Positions 27,926-36,719 of a stretch of 39,397 nt of DNA are shown here, one piece after another (position 1 is the first letter of the stretch; the number at the start of each line of letters is the position of its first letter). The stretch lies in assembly GCA_946491735.1 (NCBI GenBank), contig CAMLYK010000004.1, positions 1-39,397 of the forward strand. Direction: 5' to 3'. The position numbers were made by a program, and so were the translations under genes. The notes under the pieces were generated by a model. The model searched no databases and was not told where the DNA came from. It saw only the letters and a program-made list of their open reading frames with translations. The DNA comes from an uncultured Clostridia bacterium (lineage in GTDB: Bacteria; Bacillota; Clostridia; Christensenellales; UBA1242).

Positions 27926-28735
27926 TTAATCATAAAATTTATTCATCAATTTTTCAAACAGTGCCACAGCAAAATACATAAGTGATGCAAGTATGCAAAG
28001 AATCACAGTAGCAGTCATCACAAGGTTTAGATTAAACACCTGACCACCATAGATGAGTAAATATCCAAGTCCTGCCTTGCTGACTAAATATTCTCCCATT
28101 ATTGCACCTATCCAACTGAGTCCAACATTGATTTTCAATGTCGCCACAATATCTTTTAATGAATTTGGTAGTATTAGTTTGAAAAATATTTGGATTTTAT
28201 TAGCTCCTAGTGATTTTGCAAGTGCTATCAATTGTTTGTCACAACTTGTGAATGAATTTAATATATTCATAATTGTCACTATAATCACTATTAGAATACA
28301 CATAAATATAATTGCTTTGCTGCCTGCACCGAACCAGATTATTATTATCGGGCCGAGTGCTATTTTTGGTAAAGAATTTAATACGACTAAATAAGGTTCT
28401 AATACTTTTCGTAGAAAGTCACTATACCAAAGTATAAAAGCAATTACGAAACCAATACCGGTTGCAATAGCAAATCCTATCAAAGTTTCACTTAGTGTGA
28501 TGCGTGAATGATAAATAAGTTCGCCACTATTAAATAATTGAACTATGGTATCCACTATTTTTGACGGACTGGAAAAGAAGAAAGAACTTATTATTTCGTA
28601 TTTTGTAAGCACTTCCCATAAAACGAGGAAGAGTACAAGTATTGATATTTGTGTTAAATTTATTAGTATTTTTTTAGTTCTATATTTTCTTAGATAATCG
28701 TAATGAGATTTACTAAATTTCATCATTTTTTTCAT
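27926..28735 (-). CDS. ABC transporter permease (SsuC/TauC/ThiX class)
   Basis: BPD_transp_1-type EAA loop 'AKSLGANKIQIFFKLILPNSLKDIVATLKINVGLSWIGAIMGEYLVSKAGLGYLL'; start ATG 28735 overlaps the ATPase gene end. Confidence 0.9.
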   Translation of the reverse strand: MKKMMKFSKSHYDYLRKYRTKKILINLTQISILVLFLVLWEVLTKYEIISSFFFSSPSKIVDTIVQLFNSGELIYHSRITLSETLIGFAIATGIGFVIAFILWYSDFLRKVLEPYLVVLNSLPKIALGPIIIIWFGAGSKAIIFMCILIVIIVTIMNILNSFTSCDKQLIALAKSLGANKIQIFFKLILPNSLKDIVATLKINVGLSWIGAIMGEYLVSKAGLGYLLIYGGQVFNLNLVMTATVILCILASLMYFAVALFEKLMNKFYD

Positions 28736-29492
28736 TTTGTATTTCCTGCCATATTTGATCGAATAATATTTTAGCCTTATCCGTTTTCCTACGCTCAAAC
28801 GGCGACATATCACTTTTAAATCCCGTTTTGTGTATTGCTTTAATTTTTCCCGGTCTAGCAGATAAAACTATTATTCTATCCGACATGCTTATTGCTTCAT
28901 ATATATCGTGTGTGACCAGTATTGCAGTTTTCTTTTCAGATTTGATGATTTCGAATACGTGATCGCACAATTCCAAACGAGTTTGATAATCTAGCGCACT
29001 AAAAGGTTCATCCAATAGCAACAATTCTGGTCTTAGGCTAAGCGTTCTAATTAGGGCTACACGTTGGCGCATGCCCCCGCTTAATTCATTTGGGTGTTTT
29101 TTCAAAAAGTCTTTCAAGCCATATTTTTTTGCAAGAGAAAGGGCATATTCTTTACGCTCTTTATTTTTTTGTCCTTTAATTTCCAAGCCAAAATATATGT
29201 TTTTTTCAATTGTTCTCCAAGGTAGTAAATTATCACGTTGGAACATGTATCCGCATAAATCGTCTTTTGGATTTGGGGTCTTATTCAAAACTTTTATCTC
29301 TCCGCTAGTAGCTTTTAATAAGCCAGCAATAAGAGATAATATAGTTGTTTTTCCACATCCAGATGGTCCGACAATTGATACGAATTCTTGATTTTTTATT
29401 TGAAAATTTATATCTTCTAGCGCTTTTGTTTCAGATTTAATGCTCTGATAAATTAAATTTAAATTTTTGATATCTACTAAAATATCGTTCAT
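28713..29492 (-). CDS. ABC transporter ATP-binding protein (SsuB/TauB/ThiZ class)
   Basis: Walker A 'GPSGCGKTTIL', signature 'LSGGMRQRVALIRTL', Walker B 'LLLLDEPFSALD', H-loop 'VTHDIYEA'. Confidence 0.95.
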   Translation of the reverse strand: MNDILVDIKNLNLIYQSIKSETKALEDINFQIKNQEFVSIVGPSGCGKTTILSLIAGLLKATSGEIKVLNKTPNPKDDLCGYMFQRDNLLPWRTIEKNIYFGLEIKGQKNKERKEYALSLAKKYGLKDFLKKHPNELSGGMRQRVALIRTLSLRPELLLLDEPFSALDYQTRLELCDHVFEIIKSEKKTAILVTHDIYEAISMSDRIIVLSARPGKIKAIHKTGFKSDMSPFERRKTDKAKILFDQIWQEIQNEKNDEI

Positions 29493-29495
29493 TTA

Positions 29496-30512
29496 TTAGT
29501 TCATTACTTTTGTAGCAAACGAGGTGTTCACTGCATCGTTCCAGTCGACACGTGCTTTCAATTCGCCTGCATTTTCTATAATATCCAGCATATTATTCCA
29601 TGAAGATTCTTTTAGTACAAAGCTGTCAGCATATGCACCAATGCGGATATAATTCTTCACTGATGCCAAAATTAATTCGTCACTTGTTGTGCTGAAAGAT
29701 GGCTTCAATGAAGCTATTATTTGATCGTCATTTGCACTCATAAGGTGATCATAACCTCTTTTCAATGCACGCATGAATTTGTCTAATTTATCAGCATTAT
29801 TTTTCAAATAATTGTCTGTTGCAACAAAAGTGGTATAAGGAATATCGCTCACTTCGTCTCCTAAAGCAGCAACGATATAACCAGTGCCGTCAATTTCGCA
29901 TTGACTTGCTGTAGGATCAAACATAGTACAATAGTCTCCAGTTCCTGCGACGAACGATGATGCCGTTAGACTAAATGCAATGGATGTGTCGATAATCGTA
30001 TCTACATTTTCTCCTAATTCATCACCTGGTTTTAATCCCTTTTGTTCAAGAATATATTGTAATGTCATAGCAGGCATACCACCTTTTCTTCCGCCGATGA
30101 TATGTTTGCCTTTCAAATTTTCCCAACTGAAATTGTCACCTTCATCGGTTCTACCAACTAGGAATGAACCATCACAGGCAGTCAGTTGAGCAAAGATTAT
30201 AGGGGCATTGGTCATACCATTATTGCGGACATACACTACAGATTCAGGTCCCATTAGACCAATATCTGCACTGTTAGAAATCAGCGAACTCATTACGGTA
30301 TCACTTCCACCTGCATTCGTCAATTCGATTTCCAGCCCTTCGTCTTCAAAGTAGCCTTCATTGATTGCTACATAGAGCGGGGCATAGAATATAGAATGCG
30401 TCACTTCGCTGATACGAATTGTGTTATTTTCGTCATTCTTATTACCACAGCCAGTTAGCATGATAGAGAATATACCGACGAAAATTACTAATAAAATTGC
30501 TAATTTTTTCAT
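29496..30512 (-). CDS. ABC transporter substrate-binding lipoprotein (NMT1/SsuA-like)
   Basis: Lipobox 'SIMLTGC'; 'FYAPLYVAINEGYFEDEGLEIEL', 'SADIGLMGPESV'. Confidence 0.92.
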   Translation of the reverse strand: MKKLAILLVIFVGIFSIMLTGCGNKNDENNTIRISEVTHSIFYAPLYVAINEGYFEDEGLEIELTNAGGSDTVMSSLISNSADIGLMGPESVVYVRNNGMTNAPIIFAQLTACDGSFLVGRTDEGDNFSWENLKGKHIIGGRKGGMPAMTLQYILEQKGLKPGDELGENVDTIIDTSIAFSLTASSFVAGTGDYCTMFDPTASQCEIDGTGYIVAALGDEVSDIPYTTFVATDNYLKNNADKLDKFMRALKRGYDHLMSANDDQIIASLKPSFSTTSDELILASVKNYIRIGAYADSFVLKESSWNNMLDIIENAGELKARVDWNDAVNTSFATKVMN

Positions 30513-30672
30513 TCATTCTCCTTCTAGGAAGATTTATAGTGGTTTAATCCTTCCATAATTCATTGTATGAAATAATCATCATCTTGTTAAATTTGAGTTT
30601 GATAACAAAACGATAAAAGAGTTTTGATCGAATAAAAAAATCAGATTATATAAAATTTCTCATTAAAAATAG

Positions 30673-30701
30673 TTGAAAATAATAGTATTTTTTGCTAAAA
30701 T
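30673..30701 (+). promoter_or_regulatory. Sigma-A promoter (extended -10)
   Basis: TTGAAA-17-TAAAAT with TGC before the -10, upstream of the 30724 start. Confidence 0.65.
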
Positions 30702-30723
30702 AAAACATAAAGCAGAGGTTGTT

Positions 30724-31272
30724 ATGACTAGAAATGATATTTTTTATAAAATTTTGTTCGCTATATCTATAGCACTATTACCGATTGTTATATTTGCATA
30801 TTTATATTTGCCAGAATGGTCAGTCAGTCTTATAATTGCAGCCATTTTATTGTGTAAAATTTGGATTGAATTATTTAGAGATAAAACTAGCTTTCAACAT
30901 ATAATAATTGATTCTGTGGCAAGCATTTTAATTTTTACAACTTTATTAATTTTCTTTGCTGTGATTGATAAAATTAATTTAGCTCTTGCAATAGTTACAA
31001 TAGTTTTAATAGTTTTTGCTAATATTTATAAAATAGTTTTTTTCAAAAAATCTATGCCAGAGTTCATTGATGCGGTAGACTATTGCTATATGCTGTTTGA
31101 ATGCTTGACCTTGGTTGCTTTCACTTTCTTGATATATTATTCTTTAGTGACCAACATTGGTTTGGTTGCAATCATTTTGACCACCGGTGTTTCAGTTTGT
31201 TATAAAATATATTACACTTTCAAATATACTAAGGTTAATAATATCTTCAAAATTTTTAAACGTAAAAAATAA
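30724..31272 (+). CDS. Hypothetical multi-pass membrane protein
   Basis: About 6 hydrophobic segments; ATG 30724 follows an agagg SD-like site and the promoter at 30673-30701. Confidence 0.65.
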   Translation: MTRNDIFYKILFAISIALLPIVIFAYLYLPEWSVSLIIAAILLCKIWIELFRDKTSFQHIIIDSVASILIFTTLLIFFAVIDKINLALAIVTIVLIVFANIYKIVFFKKSMPEFIDAVDYCYMLFECLTLVAFTFLIYYSLVTNIGLVAIILTTGVSVCYKIYYTFKYTKVNNIFKIFKRKK

Positions 31273-31279
31273 TTCACTA

Positions 31280-31308
31280 TTGACAAATTGATCATTACGT
31301 GCTAGTAT
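31280..31308 (+). promoter_or_regulatory. Sigma-A promoter
   Basis: TTGACA-17-TAGTAT upstream of the 31335 start. Confidence 0.7.
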
Positions 31309-31334
31309 ATACACAAAGTATAGGAGATAAGAGT

Positions 31335-31592
31335 ATGAGTACAATTTTATCGTTCGTTAGTCCAATGGAATTTTTGTTAAGATATACGGTAATTACGGGT
31401 ATAATTTTAGCAATCATTGGTGTGTCAATTTGCTTTATGGCAAAGCGAATCACTATGGCAAAAAGAAAACAGGATGAGATTAGCAAAAGTGATAGATTCT
31501 ATATTGGACTTATCATTACTGGTTTATGCTTTATATTGATTGGAATGATCGTTATCGCTTTACCTATAGATGCGACATTCTACAACTATTAA
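31335..31592 (+). CDS. Small two-TM membrane protein
   Basis: 85 aa; SD taggaga before ATG 31335; two hydrophobic helices flanking 'KRITMAKRKQDEISKSDRF'. Confidence 0.65.
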   Translation: MSTILSFVSPMEFLLRYTVITGIILAIIGVSICFMAKRITMAKRKQDEISKSDRFYIGLIITGLCFILIGMIVIALPIDATFYNY

Positions 31593-31632
31593 TATTTTGT
31601 TGCTTTAATGATTTCATTAATACACATATTTT

Positions 31633-31660
31633 AAAATGCTTCATCGATGGAGCATTTTTT
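31633..31660 (+). terminator. Rho-independent terminator
   Basis: aaaatgcttc / ggagcatttt hairpin (one G-U) followed by a T-run. Confidence 0.78.
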
Positions 31661-31701
31661 TATTTATTTTGAATTAAAATAATCTTTTATTTGAAAATAA
31701 T

Positions 31702-31731
31702 TTGACATATTTTTACAAAATATGTTATAAA
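31702..31731 (+). promoter_or_regulatory. Promoter of paralogue A with inverted repeat in spacer
   Basis: TTGACA-18-TATAAA; inverted repeat CATATTTT-TAC-AAAATATG at 31706-31724. Confidence 0.72.
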
Positions 31732-31759
31732 CATAATAACAAATCAAAAGGAGTAAAAA

Positions 31760-32386
31760 ATGAAAAAGTTTTTATCAAAAATGCCAGTGATGATCGTGTT
31801 TTTGTCGCTAGCGGTAGTAGGACTATTATTTTATATTGTTATGCTTGCACGACCTGTCAGTTATGGAATGACTTATACTTGGAATCACATTGTGACAGAG
31901 GCTGATGCTTCTATATTTGGTGAAGTGGGTTCAGAAATTAATATGACTATCAAAATTAAAAATGATGAGAAAATGGAACAAACATTGTCATCCGAAAATA
32001 ACGGTGAGCCAGTTGAAGCTTGGATAGTTCGTAATGGAAACCAATTCATTATGATACCTGTGACAATGACGGAAGAAGAATATGATACTTTCGTAGAAGA
32101 ATTGAAAGCAGATGAAGCAGAATGGAATGCAATATGGGCAGGAGAAGGTGAAGGTATGCCTGTATTCAATGTGAATGCTTTCGGTATTAATGTTGATTTG
32201 AATGGAGTGAACATTGATATGACTTGCACGGGAGCAATAGTGTTTGCATCTGTGTTTGGTGCGGTTGAACTAATACTTATAACCTTTGCAATCCTATCTA
32301 CAATCTTTTATATAAAAGCTAGAAAGGATGGAACAGCAGAGGATTTATCTGATGTTGAACGAATAATTGACTCTCAATCTAACTAA
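31760..32386 (+). CDS. Uncharacterised two-TM membrane protein, paralogue A
   Basis: 208 aa; N-terminus MKKFLSKMPVMIV and C-terminal TM shared with the 32628-33236 protein; SD aaaggag. Confidence 0.8.
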   Translation: MKKFLSKMPVMIVFLSLAVVGLLFYIVMLARPVSYGMTYTWNHIVTEADASIFGEVGSEINMTIKIKNDEKMEQTLSSENNGEPVEAWIVRNGNQFIMIPVTMTEEEYDTFVEELKADEAEWNAIWAGEGEGMPVFNVNAFGINVDLNGVNIDMTCTGAIVFASVFGAVELILITFAILSTIFYIKARKDGTAEDLSDVERIIDSQSN

Positions 32387-32399
32387 ATTTAGTTAGATT
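32376..32399 (+). terminator. Rho-independent terminator overlapping the stop codon
   Basis: Perfect 24-nt palindrome aatctaactaaatttagttagatt followed by a T-run. Confidence 0.8.
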
Positions 32400-32568
32400 T
32401 TTTAATATTTCAAAATTAATATCAGAAATATTTATTTTTTCATATATATTATTGGTTTTAAATAATTTGTAAATTAATTTATAAAACATTAAAATTAATT
32501 ATTTAATATATATTTTCTATTATTTTTTTAAATATTTTTATTAATTATTTATTTTTTTAAAAAATTAT

Positions 32569-32598
32569 TTGACATATTTTTACAAAATATGATATAAA
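32569..32598 (+). promoter_or_regulatory. Promoter of paralogue B with identical inverted repeat
   Basis: TTGACA-18-TATAAA; CATATTTT-TAC-AAAATATG at 32573-32591. Confidence 0.72.
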
Positions 32599-32627
32599 CA
32601 TAATAATAAAAACAAAAAGAGTTGTTT

Positions 32628-33236
32628 ATGAAAAAGTTTTTATCAAAAATGCCAGTGATGATCGTATTATTATCACTAGCAGCAGTAGGGCTAGTATTCT
32701 ACATTGTAATGCTTGCTCGTCCGATCAGCTATGGGATGACTTATTCTTATACGCAGACAGTTGAGACTGAACAGGATGCAACTGAATCTGGACTGCCAAT
32801 TGGTTCAGAGGCTGGTATGTACATTAAATTTAATAGTGACTCAAGAGCAGTAGTTACCATGTCAGCAGGAGAAAATTCAATGACTACAGAGATGTGGGTC
32901 TTTCGCATTGGTAACAAGGTTGTAATACTTAATGCAGTTTCAGAAATGACTGAAGAAGAATATAATCAAGCAGTTGAAGCGATGAAAGCAGATGTAGATA
33001 CTTTCAATTCAAATGCGATAGATATCAATGCATTTAGAATGGCAAGTGATGATGGTAGTGAAAACATGACGTGTAATGGTGCAATCGTTTTTGCAGTCGT
33101 ATGGGCAGTTGTTGAAATAGCATTGATTGTATTTGCAGTATTGTCAACTTTATATTATGTTAAAGCGAAAAAGAATGTTTCAGATGACGCTGCAACTACT
33201 GCAGAAACCACTACAGACACTCAAGTTAGTGAATAA
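32628..33236 (+). CDS. Uncharacterised two-TM membrane protein, paralogue B
   Basis: ATG 32628; near-identical N-terminus (MKKFLSKMPVMIVLLSLAAVGLVFYIVMLARPISYGMTY) to the 31760-32386 product. Confidence 0.8.
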   Translation: MKKFLSKMPVMIVLLSLAAVGLVFYIVMLARPISYGMTYSYTQTVETEQDATESGLPIGSEAGMYIKFNSDSRAVVTMSAGENSMTTEMWVFRIGNKVVILNAVSEMTEEEYNQAVEAMKADVDTFNSNAIDINAFRMASDDGSENMTCNGAIVFAVVWAVVEIALIVFAVLSTLYYVKAKKNVSDDAATTAETTTDTQVSE

Positions 33237-33247
33237 AAATTTTGCTA

Positions 33248-33279
33248 AAAAAAATCTAACGTTATCGTTAGATTTTTTT
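33248..33279. terminator. Bidirectional terminator
   Basis: aaaaaaatctaacg-ttat-cgttagattttttt, A-run/T-run symmetric, between convergent genes. Confidence 0.82.
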
Positions 33280-33373
33280 ATTTCAAAATTACTATTAAGA
33301 ATCAATTATTTGCTATTATAGGCAATATATTGTTTGATCAAATAAGCGTTTATAGACAAATCAAATTGAGCAT

Positions 33374-33574
33374 TTAAAATGTAATAGAATCAAACACAGA
33401 GTTGGAAATAGGTTGAGTTGAACTAATCAATGGATCAACTATGCTACAAGGGCATAATCTATAGCAACAATTATTATTTACATTTCTGCAAACTGTATAG
33501 GCAGATAATGGAGTTGATAGGCTTGATACTCGAATACAATCACATCCTCCTATTCGATAGAAGAAATAAAACAT
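33374..33574 (-). CDS. Small cysteine-rich protein (66 aa, 7 Cys)
   Basis: Strong SD 'taggaggtaaatt' directly before the ATG on the minus strand; 'CDCIR...CRNVNNNCCYRLCPC'; terminator downstream. Confidence 0.65.
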   Translation of the reverse strand: MFYFFYRIGGCDCIRVSSLSTPLSAYTVCRNVNNNCCYRLCPCSIVDPLISSTQPISNSVFDSITF

Positions 33575-33721
33575 AATTTACCTCCTAAAACATAATATTA
33601 TATTAGTTGATTTTCTTGTGAAAAATATTAAATTGTGCGTTCAAAAATTTTTCTACCAAAATATGCTATTTTTTTTAAGAGTAAAATTAATCTTTCTGCA
33701 TATTATACAATAGAGGTTAAT

Positions 33722-34474
33722 ATGAGAGAAATTGCCCTTGCCACAAAGGTGAGGAACAAGGAAATAATTGATTTTTTGCACGCACAAATGCAATCAAAAA
33801 TTGATTTTTGTAAAACGATAATTACACGATACAATGATAATAATTTTAGTTATCTATTGTTTGCATGTGAAGATAAATTTATTGAACCTTGTGAGATGAT
33901 ATTGCGTGAAGTGATAATTGATTATATTGAGTCTATTTACAAGTTAAATTATTTGAAACAAAAGATAAAAAACCCTCTATCAAATTCATTGGCATTCAAT
34001 GCATACATTAAAGTTTTAGCATTGTTTGACAAGTCTACAGACGAAACCGCTCTGAAAAAGATACTGATATTTAATCAAACATTTTTCATAGATAGTTTTT
34101 TGGAATTTCGGCTCATTCCATTGAAAAAACACTGGAATAATTTGGCAGAACTCAGCAGCGATAATTTAATGATGTTCAATTCAGGTACATTCATTGACCT
34201 TATCAGATTTTTGATAAACACGATGGACAATTTGGTATACAAAGTAAAAGTAATTTGCGATGGCGAACGATTTAGTATCTATAATATGAAAAACAAAAAT
34301 GAAAAAATCAAAAAAATCGCAGAATGCAAAAATTCTATGGAACTTATTTCAAATGTATTGAATTCGTGTCCTAGTTATGTAGACATATATATCAATGGTA
34401 ATAATAGTTATGAAGCAGTCAGCTTTCTTAGCAATGTTTTTACTAATAGGCTGAAAATTTTTATGAAAAATTAA
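33722..34474 (+). CDS. YtxC-like putative sporulation protein
   Basis: Fold/length and position immediately upstream of T-box/thrS match the ytxC-thrS order of Bacillus; ATG 33722 follows agagg. Confidence 0.55.
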   Translation: MREIALATKVRNKEIIDFLHAQMQSKIDFCKTIITRYNDNNFSYLLFACEDKFIEPCEMILREVIIDYIESIYKLNYLKQKIKNPLSNSLAFNAYIKVLALFDKSTDETALKKILIFNQTFFIDSFLEFRLIPLKKHWNNLAELSSDNLMMFNSGTFIDLIRFLINTMDNLVYKVKVICDGERFSIYNMKNKNEKIKKIAECKNSMELISNVLNSCPSYVDIYINGNNSYEAVSFLSNVFTNRLKIFMKN

Positions 34475-34530
34475 TTTATTTGAAAAATATATTTCATTTT
34501 GTCAAAAATAGAGATTGTATTTAAATATGC

Positions 34531-34559
34531 TTGACTAATTTGAATTGATATGATAACAT
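34531..34559 (+). promoter_or_regulatory. Sigma-A promoter of the thrS T-box leader
   Basis: TTGACT-17-TAACAT about 20 nt before the T-box stem I. Confidence 0.7.
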
Positions 34560-34578
34560 AAAATTAACTAAATAGACT

Positions 34579-34775
34579 ATTGATCAGACAAGTAGTTCAT
34601 TGGTCAATTTTTACAGAGAGTGCCTGCCGGCTGAGATTGGCGCAAAACACCATTGAATGAAACCACTGATTAGGTCAATGCGAGTGAATTCTCGTGAAAT
34701 GAGAGGGTATTTTACCAATTTGGGTGGAACCGCGGTTGAACAATCGTCCCGAAGCGACTGCTTGGGATTTTTTTA
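34579..34775 (+). promoter_or_regulatory. T-box riboswitch (probable Thr specifier ACC) with terminator
   Basis: Stem I base attgatc (34579) / ggtcaat (34673); candidate specifier ACC at 34662-34664; T-box sequence TGGGTGGAACCGCGG at 34721-34735; terminator tcccgaagc-gact-gcttggga + T-run. Confidence 0.92.
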
Positions 34776-34791
34776 TTTTTAGGAGGAATTT

Positions 34792-36534
34792 ATGAAAGAT
34801 GAAAAACAAGACATGTATCGTCACAGCATGAGCCATGTATTAGCAAAGGCAATCAAGACTTTTTATCCTAATGCAAAATTAGCAATAGGTCCAGCCATTG
34901 ATAATGGTTTTTATTATGATTTTGACAATCTCAATATAACGCCAGAAGATTTTGACAAAATTGAAGAAAAGATGAAATCAATAATCGCCAACAATGAGGA
35001 TTTTACTAGAAAAGAGGTCAGCAAAACTGAAGCACTTGAGATGTTCGTTGACGAGCCATACAAAATTGAACTCATCAATGAATTGCCGTCTAATGAAAAG
35101 ATAACCGTATATTATACGGGCAATGATTTCTACGACCTATGCCGTGGTCCACATGTAGAGAATACAAAATTTTTGCGCGGATTTGCATTTAAAATCAATC
35201 GTGTGAGTGGCGCGTATTGGCGAGGAAGCGAAAAGAACAAAATGCTCACGCGTATTTACGTCTATGGATTTTTGAATAAGGATGATTTGAAAGAGTGTCT
35301 TCGCATAGAGGCTGAAGCGAAAGAGCGCGATCATAGAAAACTTGGAAAAGAATTGGGCATCTTCATGATGAGCGATTTGGTGGGTAAAGGCTTGCCTATG
35401 TGGCTTCCTAAAGGTTTTATTATAAGAAGAGAATTGTCTGATTATATCATTGACAAGGAAATTGCTTTGGGATATCAGCATGTCATGACACCTTCTCTTG
35501 GCAATGTCAACCTTTATAAGACGTCAGGGCATTGGGAACACTACAAAGATGATATGTTTCCAGTGATGGAGCGAGATGATGAAGCGTACGTTCTTCGACC
35601 AATGAATTGTCCGCATCATATGATGATATATAAAAATTTCATGCATTCTTATCGTGATTTGCCATTACGTTTGGCAGAAGTTGCCAATGATTTTAGATTT
35701 GAGGCCAGCGGTTCACTTTGCGGCATAGAACGCACACGTGCTTTCACTCAAAATGATTCACATATCTTCTGTCGTCCAGATCAAATTGAAGAAGAGATAG
35801 AAGGTGTCATCAAATTGATACTCGGCGTTTATAAAGATTTTGGATTCAAAGATTATTCATTTAGATTATCTTTAAGAGATAGAGAAAACGTTGAAAAATA
35901 TTTTGCCAATGATGAATTGTGGGAAAAGAGTGAAAATGCACTTCGTAATATTTTGAAAAAGAGCGGAGCTTCGTTCTATGAAGCAGTTGGAGAAGCTGCT
36001 TTCTACGGTCCCAAAATTGATGTTCAAGTGAAGACTGCTTTGGGGCATGAAGTTACATTATCTACGGTGCAATTAGACTATCAACTTCCAGAAAGATTTG
36101 AACTAGAATATATTGACGAAAATGACAAAAGAGTGCGTCCAGTGGTTATTCACAGAGCAATTTTAGGTTCACTTGATAGATTCATAGCTTTTATAATCGA
36201 GGAAACAAAGGGTGTTTTACCTGCATGGCTAAGCCCAGTGCAAGTCAAGATTTTGACTGTTAATGAACATAATGTTGACTATGCTAACAACATCGCTGAG
36301 AGATTGAAAAAGATAGGGATAAGAGTTGAAAACGACCTTTCAAATGAATCAGTTGGAAAAAAGATTCGTTCTGCAGTGATTGAAAAAGCTCCATTCATTT
36401 TAGTCCTTGGTGACAAAGAGATGAATGAAAAGACTGTGGCAGTGCGAAAGAGAGGAAGCAAGGATACTTCAAGCATGTCATATGAAGAATTTGAACAAGA
36501 GTTGACAAAAGCGATCAAAGATAAAACATTATAA
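34792..36534 (+). CDS. thrS: Threonyl-tRNA synthetase (no TGS domain)
   Basis: 'HSMSHVLAKAIKTFYP', 'FYDLCRGPHV' editing domain; 'MPLRLAEVANDFRFEASGSLCGIERTRAFTQND' class II core region, anticodon-binding C-terminus; preceded by a T-box. Confidence 0.96.
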   Translation: MKDEKQDMYRHSMSHVLAKAIKTFYPNAKLAIGPAIDNGFYYDFDNLNITPEDFDKIEEKMKSIIANNEDFTRKEVSKTEALEMFVDEPYKIELINELPSNEKITVYYTGNDFYDLCRGPHVENTKFLRGFAFKINRVSGAYWRGSEKNKMLTRIYVYGFLNKDDLKECLRIEAEAKERDHRKLGKELGIFMMSDLVGKGLPMWLPKGFIIRRELSDYIIDKEIALGYQHVMTPSLGNVNLYKTSGHWEHYKDDMFPVMERDDEAYVLRPMNCPHHMMIYKNFMHSYRDLPLRLAEVANDFRFEASGSLCGIERTRAFTQNDSHIFCRPDQIEEEIEGVIKLILGVYKDFGFKDYSFRLSLRDRENVEKYFANDELWEKSENALRNILKKSGASFYEAVGEAAFYGPKIDVQVKTALGHEVTLSTVQLDYQLPERFELEYIDENDKRVRPVVIHRAILGSLDRFIAFIIEETKGVLPAWLSPVQVKILTVNEHNVDYANNIAERLKKIGIRVENDLSNESVGKKIRSAVIEKAPFILVLGDKEMNEKTVAVRKRGSKDTSSMSYEEFEQELTKAIKDKTL

Positions 36535-36536
36535 TT

Positions 36537-36574
36537 AAAAAGAGCAAACAAATATTTCTTTGTTTGCTCTTTTT
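36537..36574 (+). terminator. Rho-independent terminator after thrS
   Basis: Perfect 16-bp stem aaaaagagcaaacaaa / tttgtttgctcttttt, 6-nt loop. Confidence 0.88.
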
Positions 36575-36719
36575 CTCAACAAAAAAGAGTTTTATGTTCA
36601 AAATTAAATGAAAAATTTGATAAATTTTTAAAAAATCTAATTTTTATTTGACTAGAAAATTTATAAATATTAAACTATCAATATTAGACATTTGTCTATT
36701 ATTTTTAAGGAGAATAATT

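Noticed and set aside
30519-30560. Imperfect ggaag/cttcc stem upstream of the ABC binding-protein gene as a riboswitch
   Set aside because: Short bulged stem with no recognised riboswitch consensus (no TPP core)
31702-31905. 67-aa plus-strand ORF overlapping paralogue A
   Set aside because: Begins inside the -35/-10 promoter and is out of frame with the supported CDS; no SD
32400-32568. Extremely AT-rich intergenic stretch as a repeat or origin-like element
   Set aside because: No clear iterons, DnaA boxes or direct repeats discernible; base composition alone is insufficient
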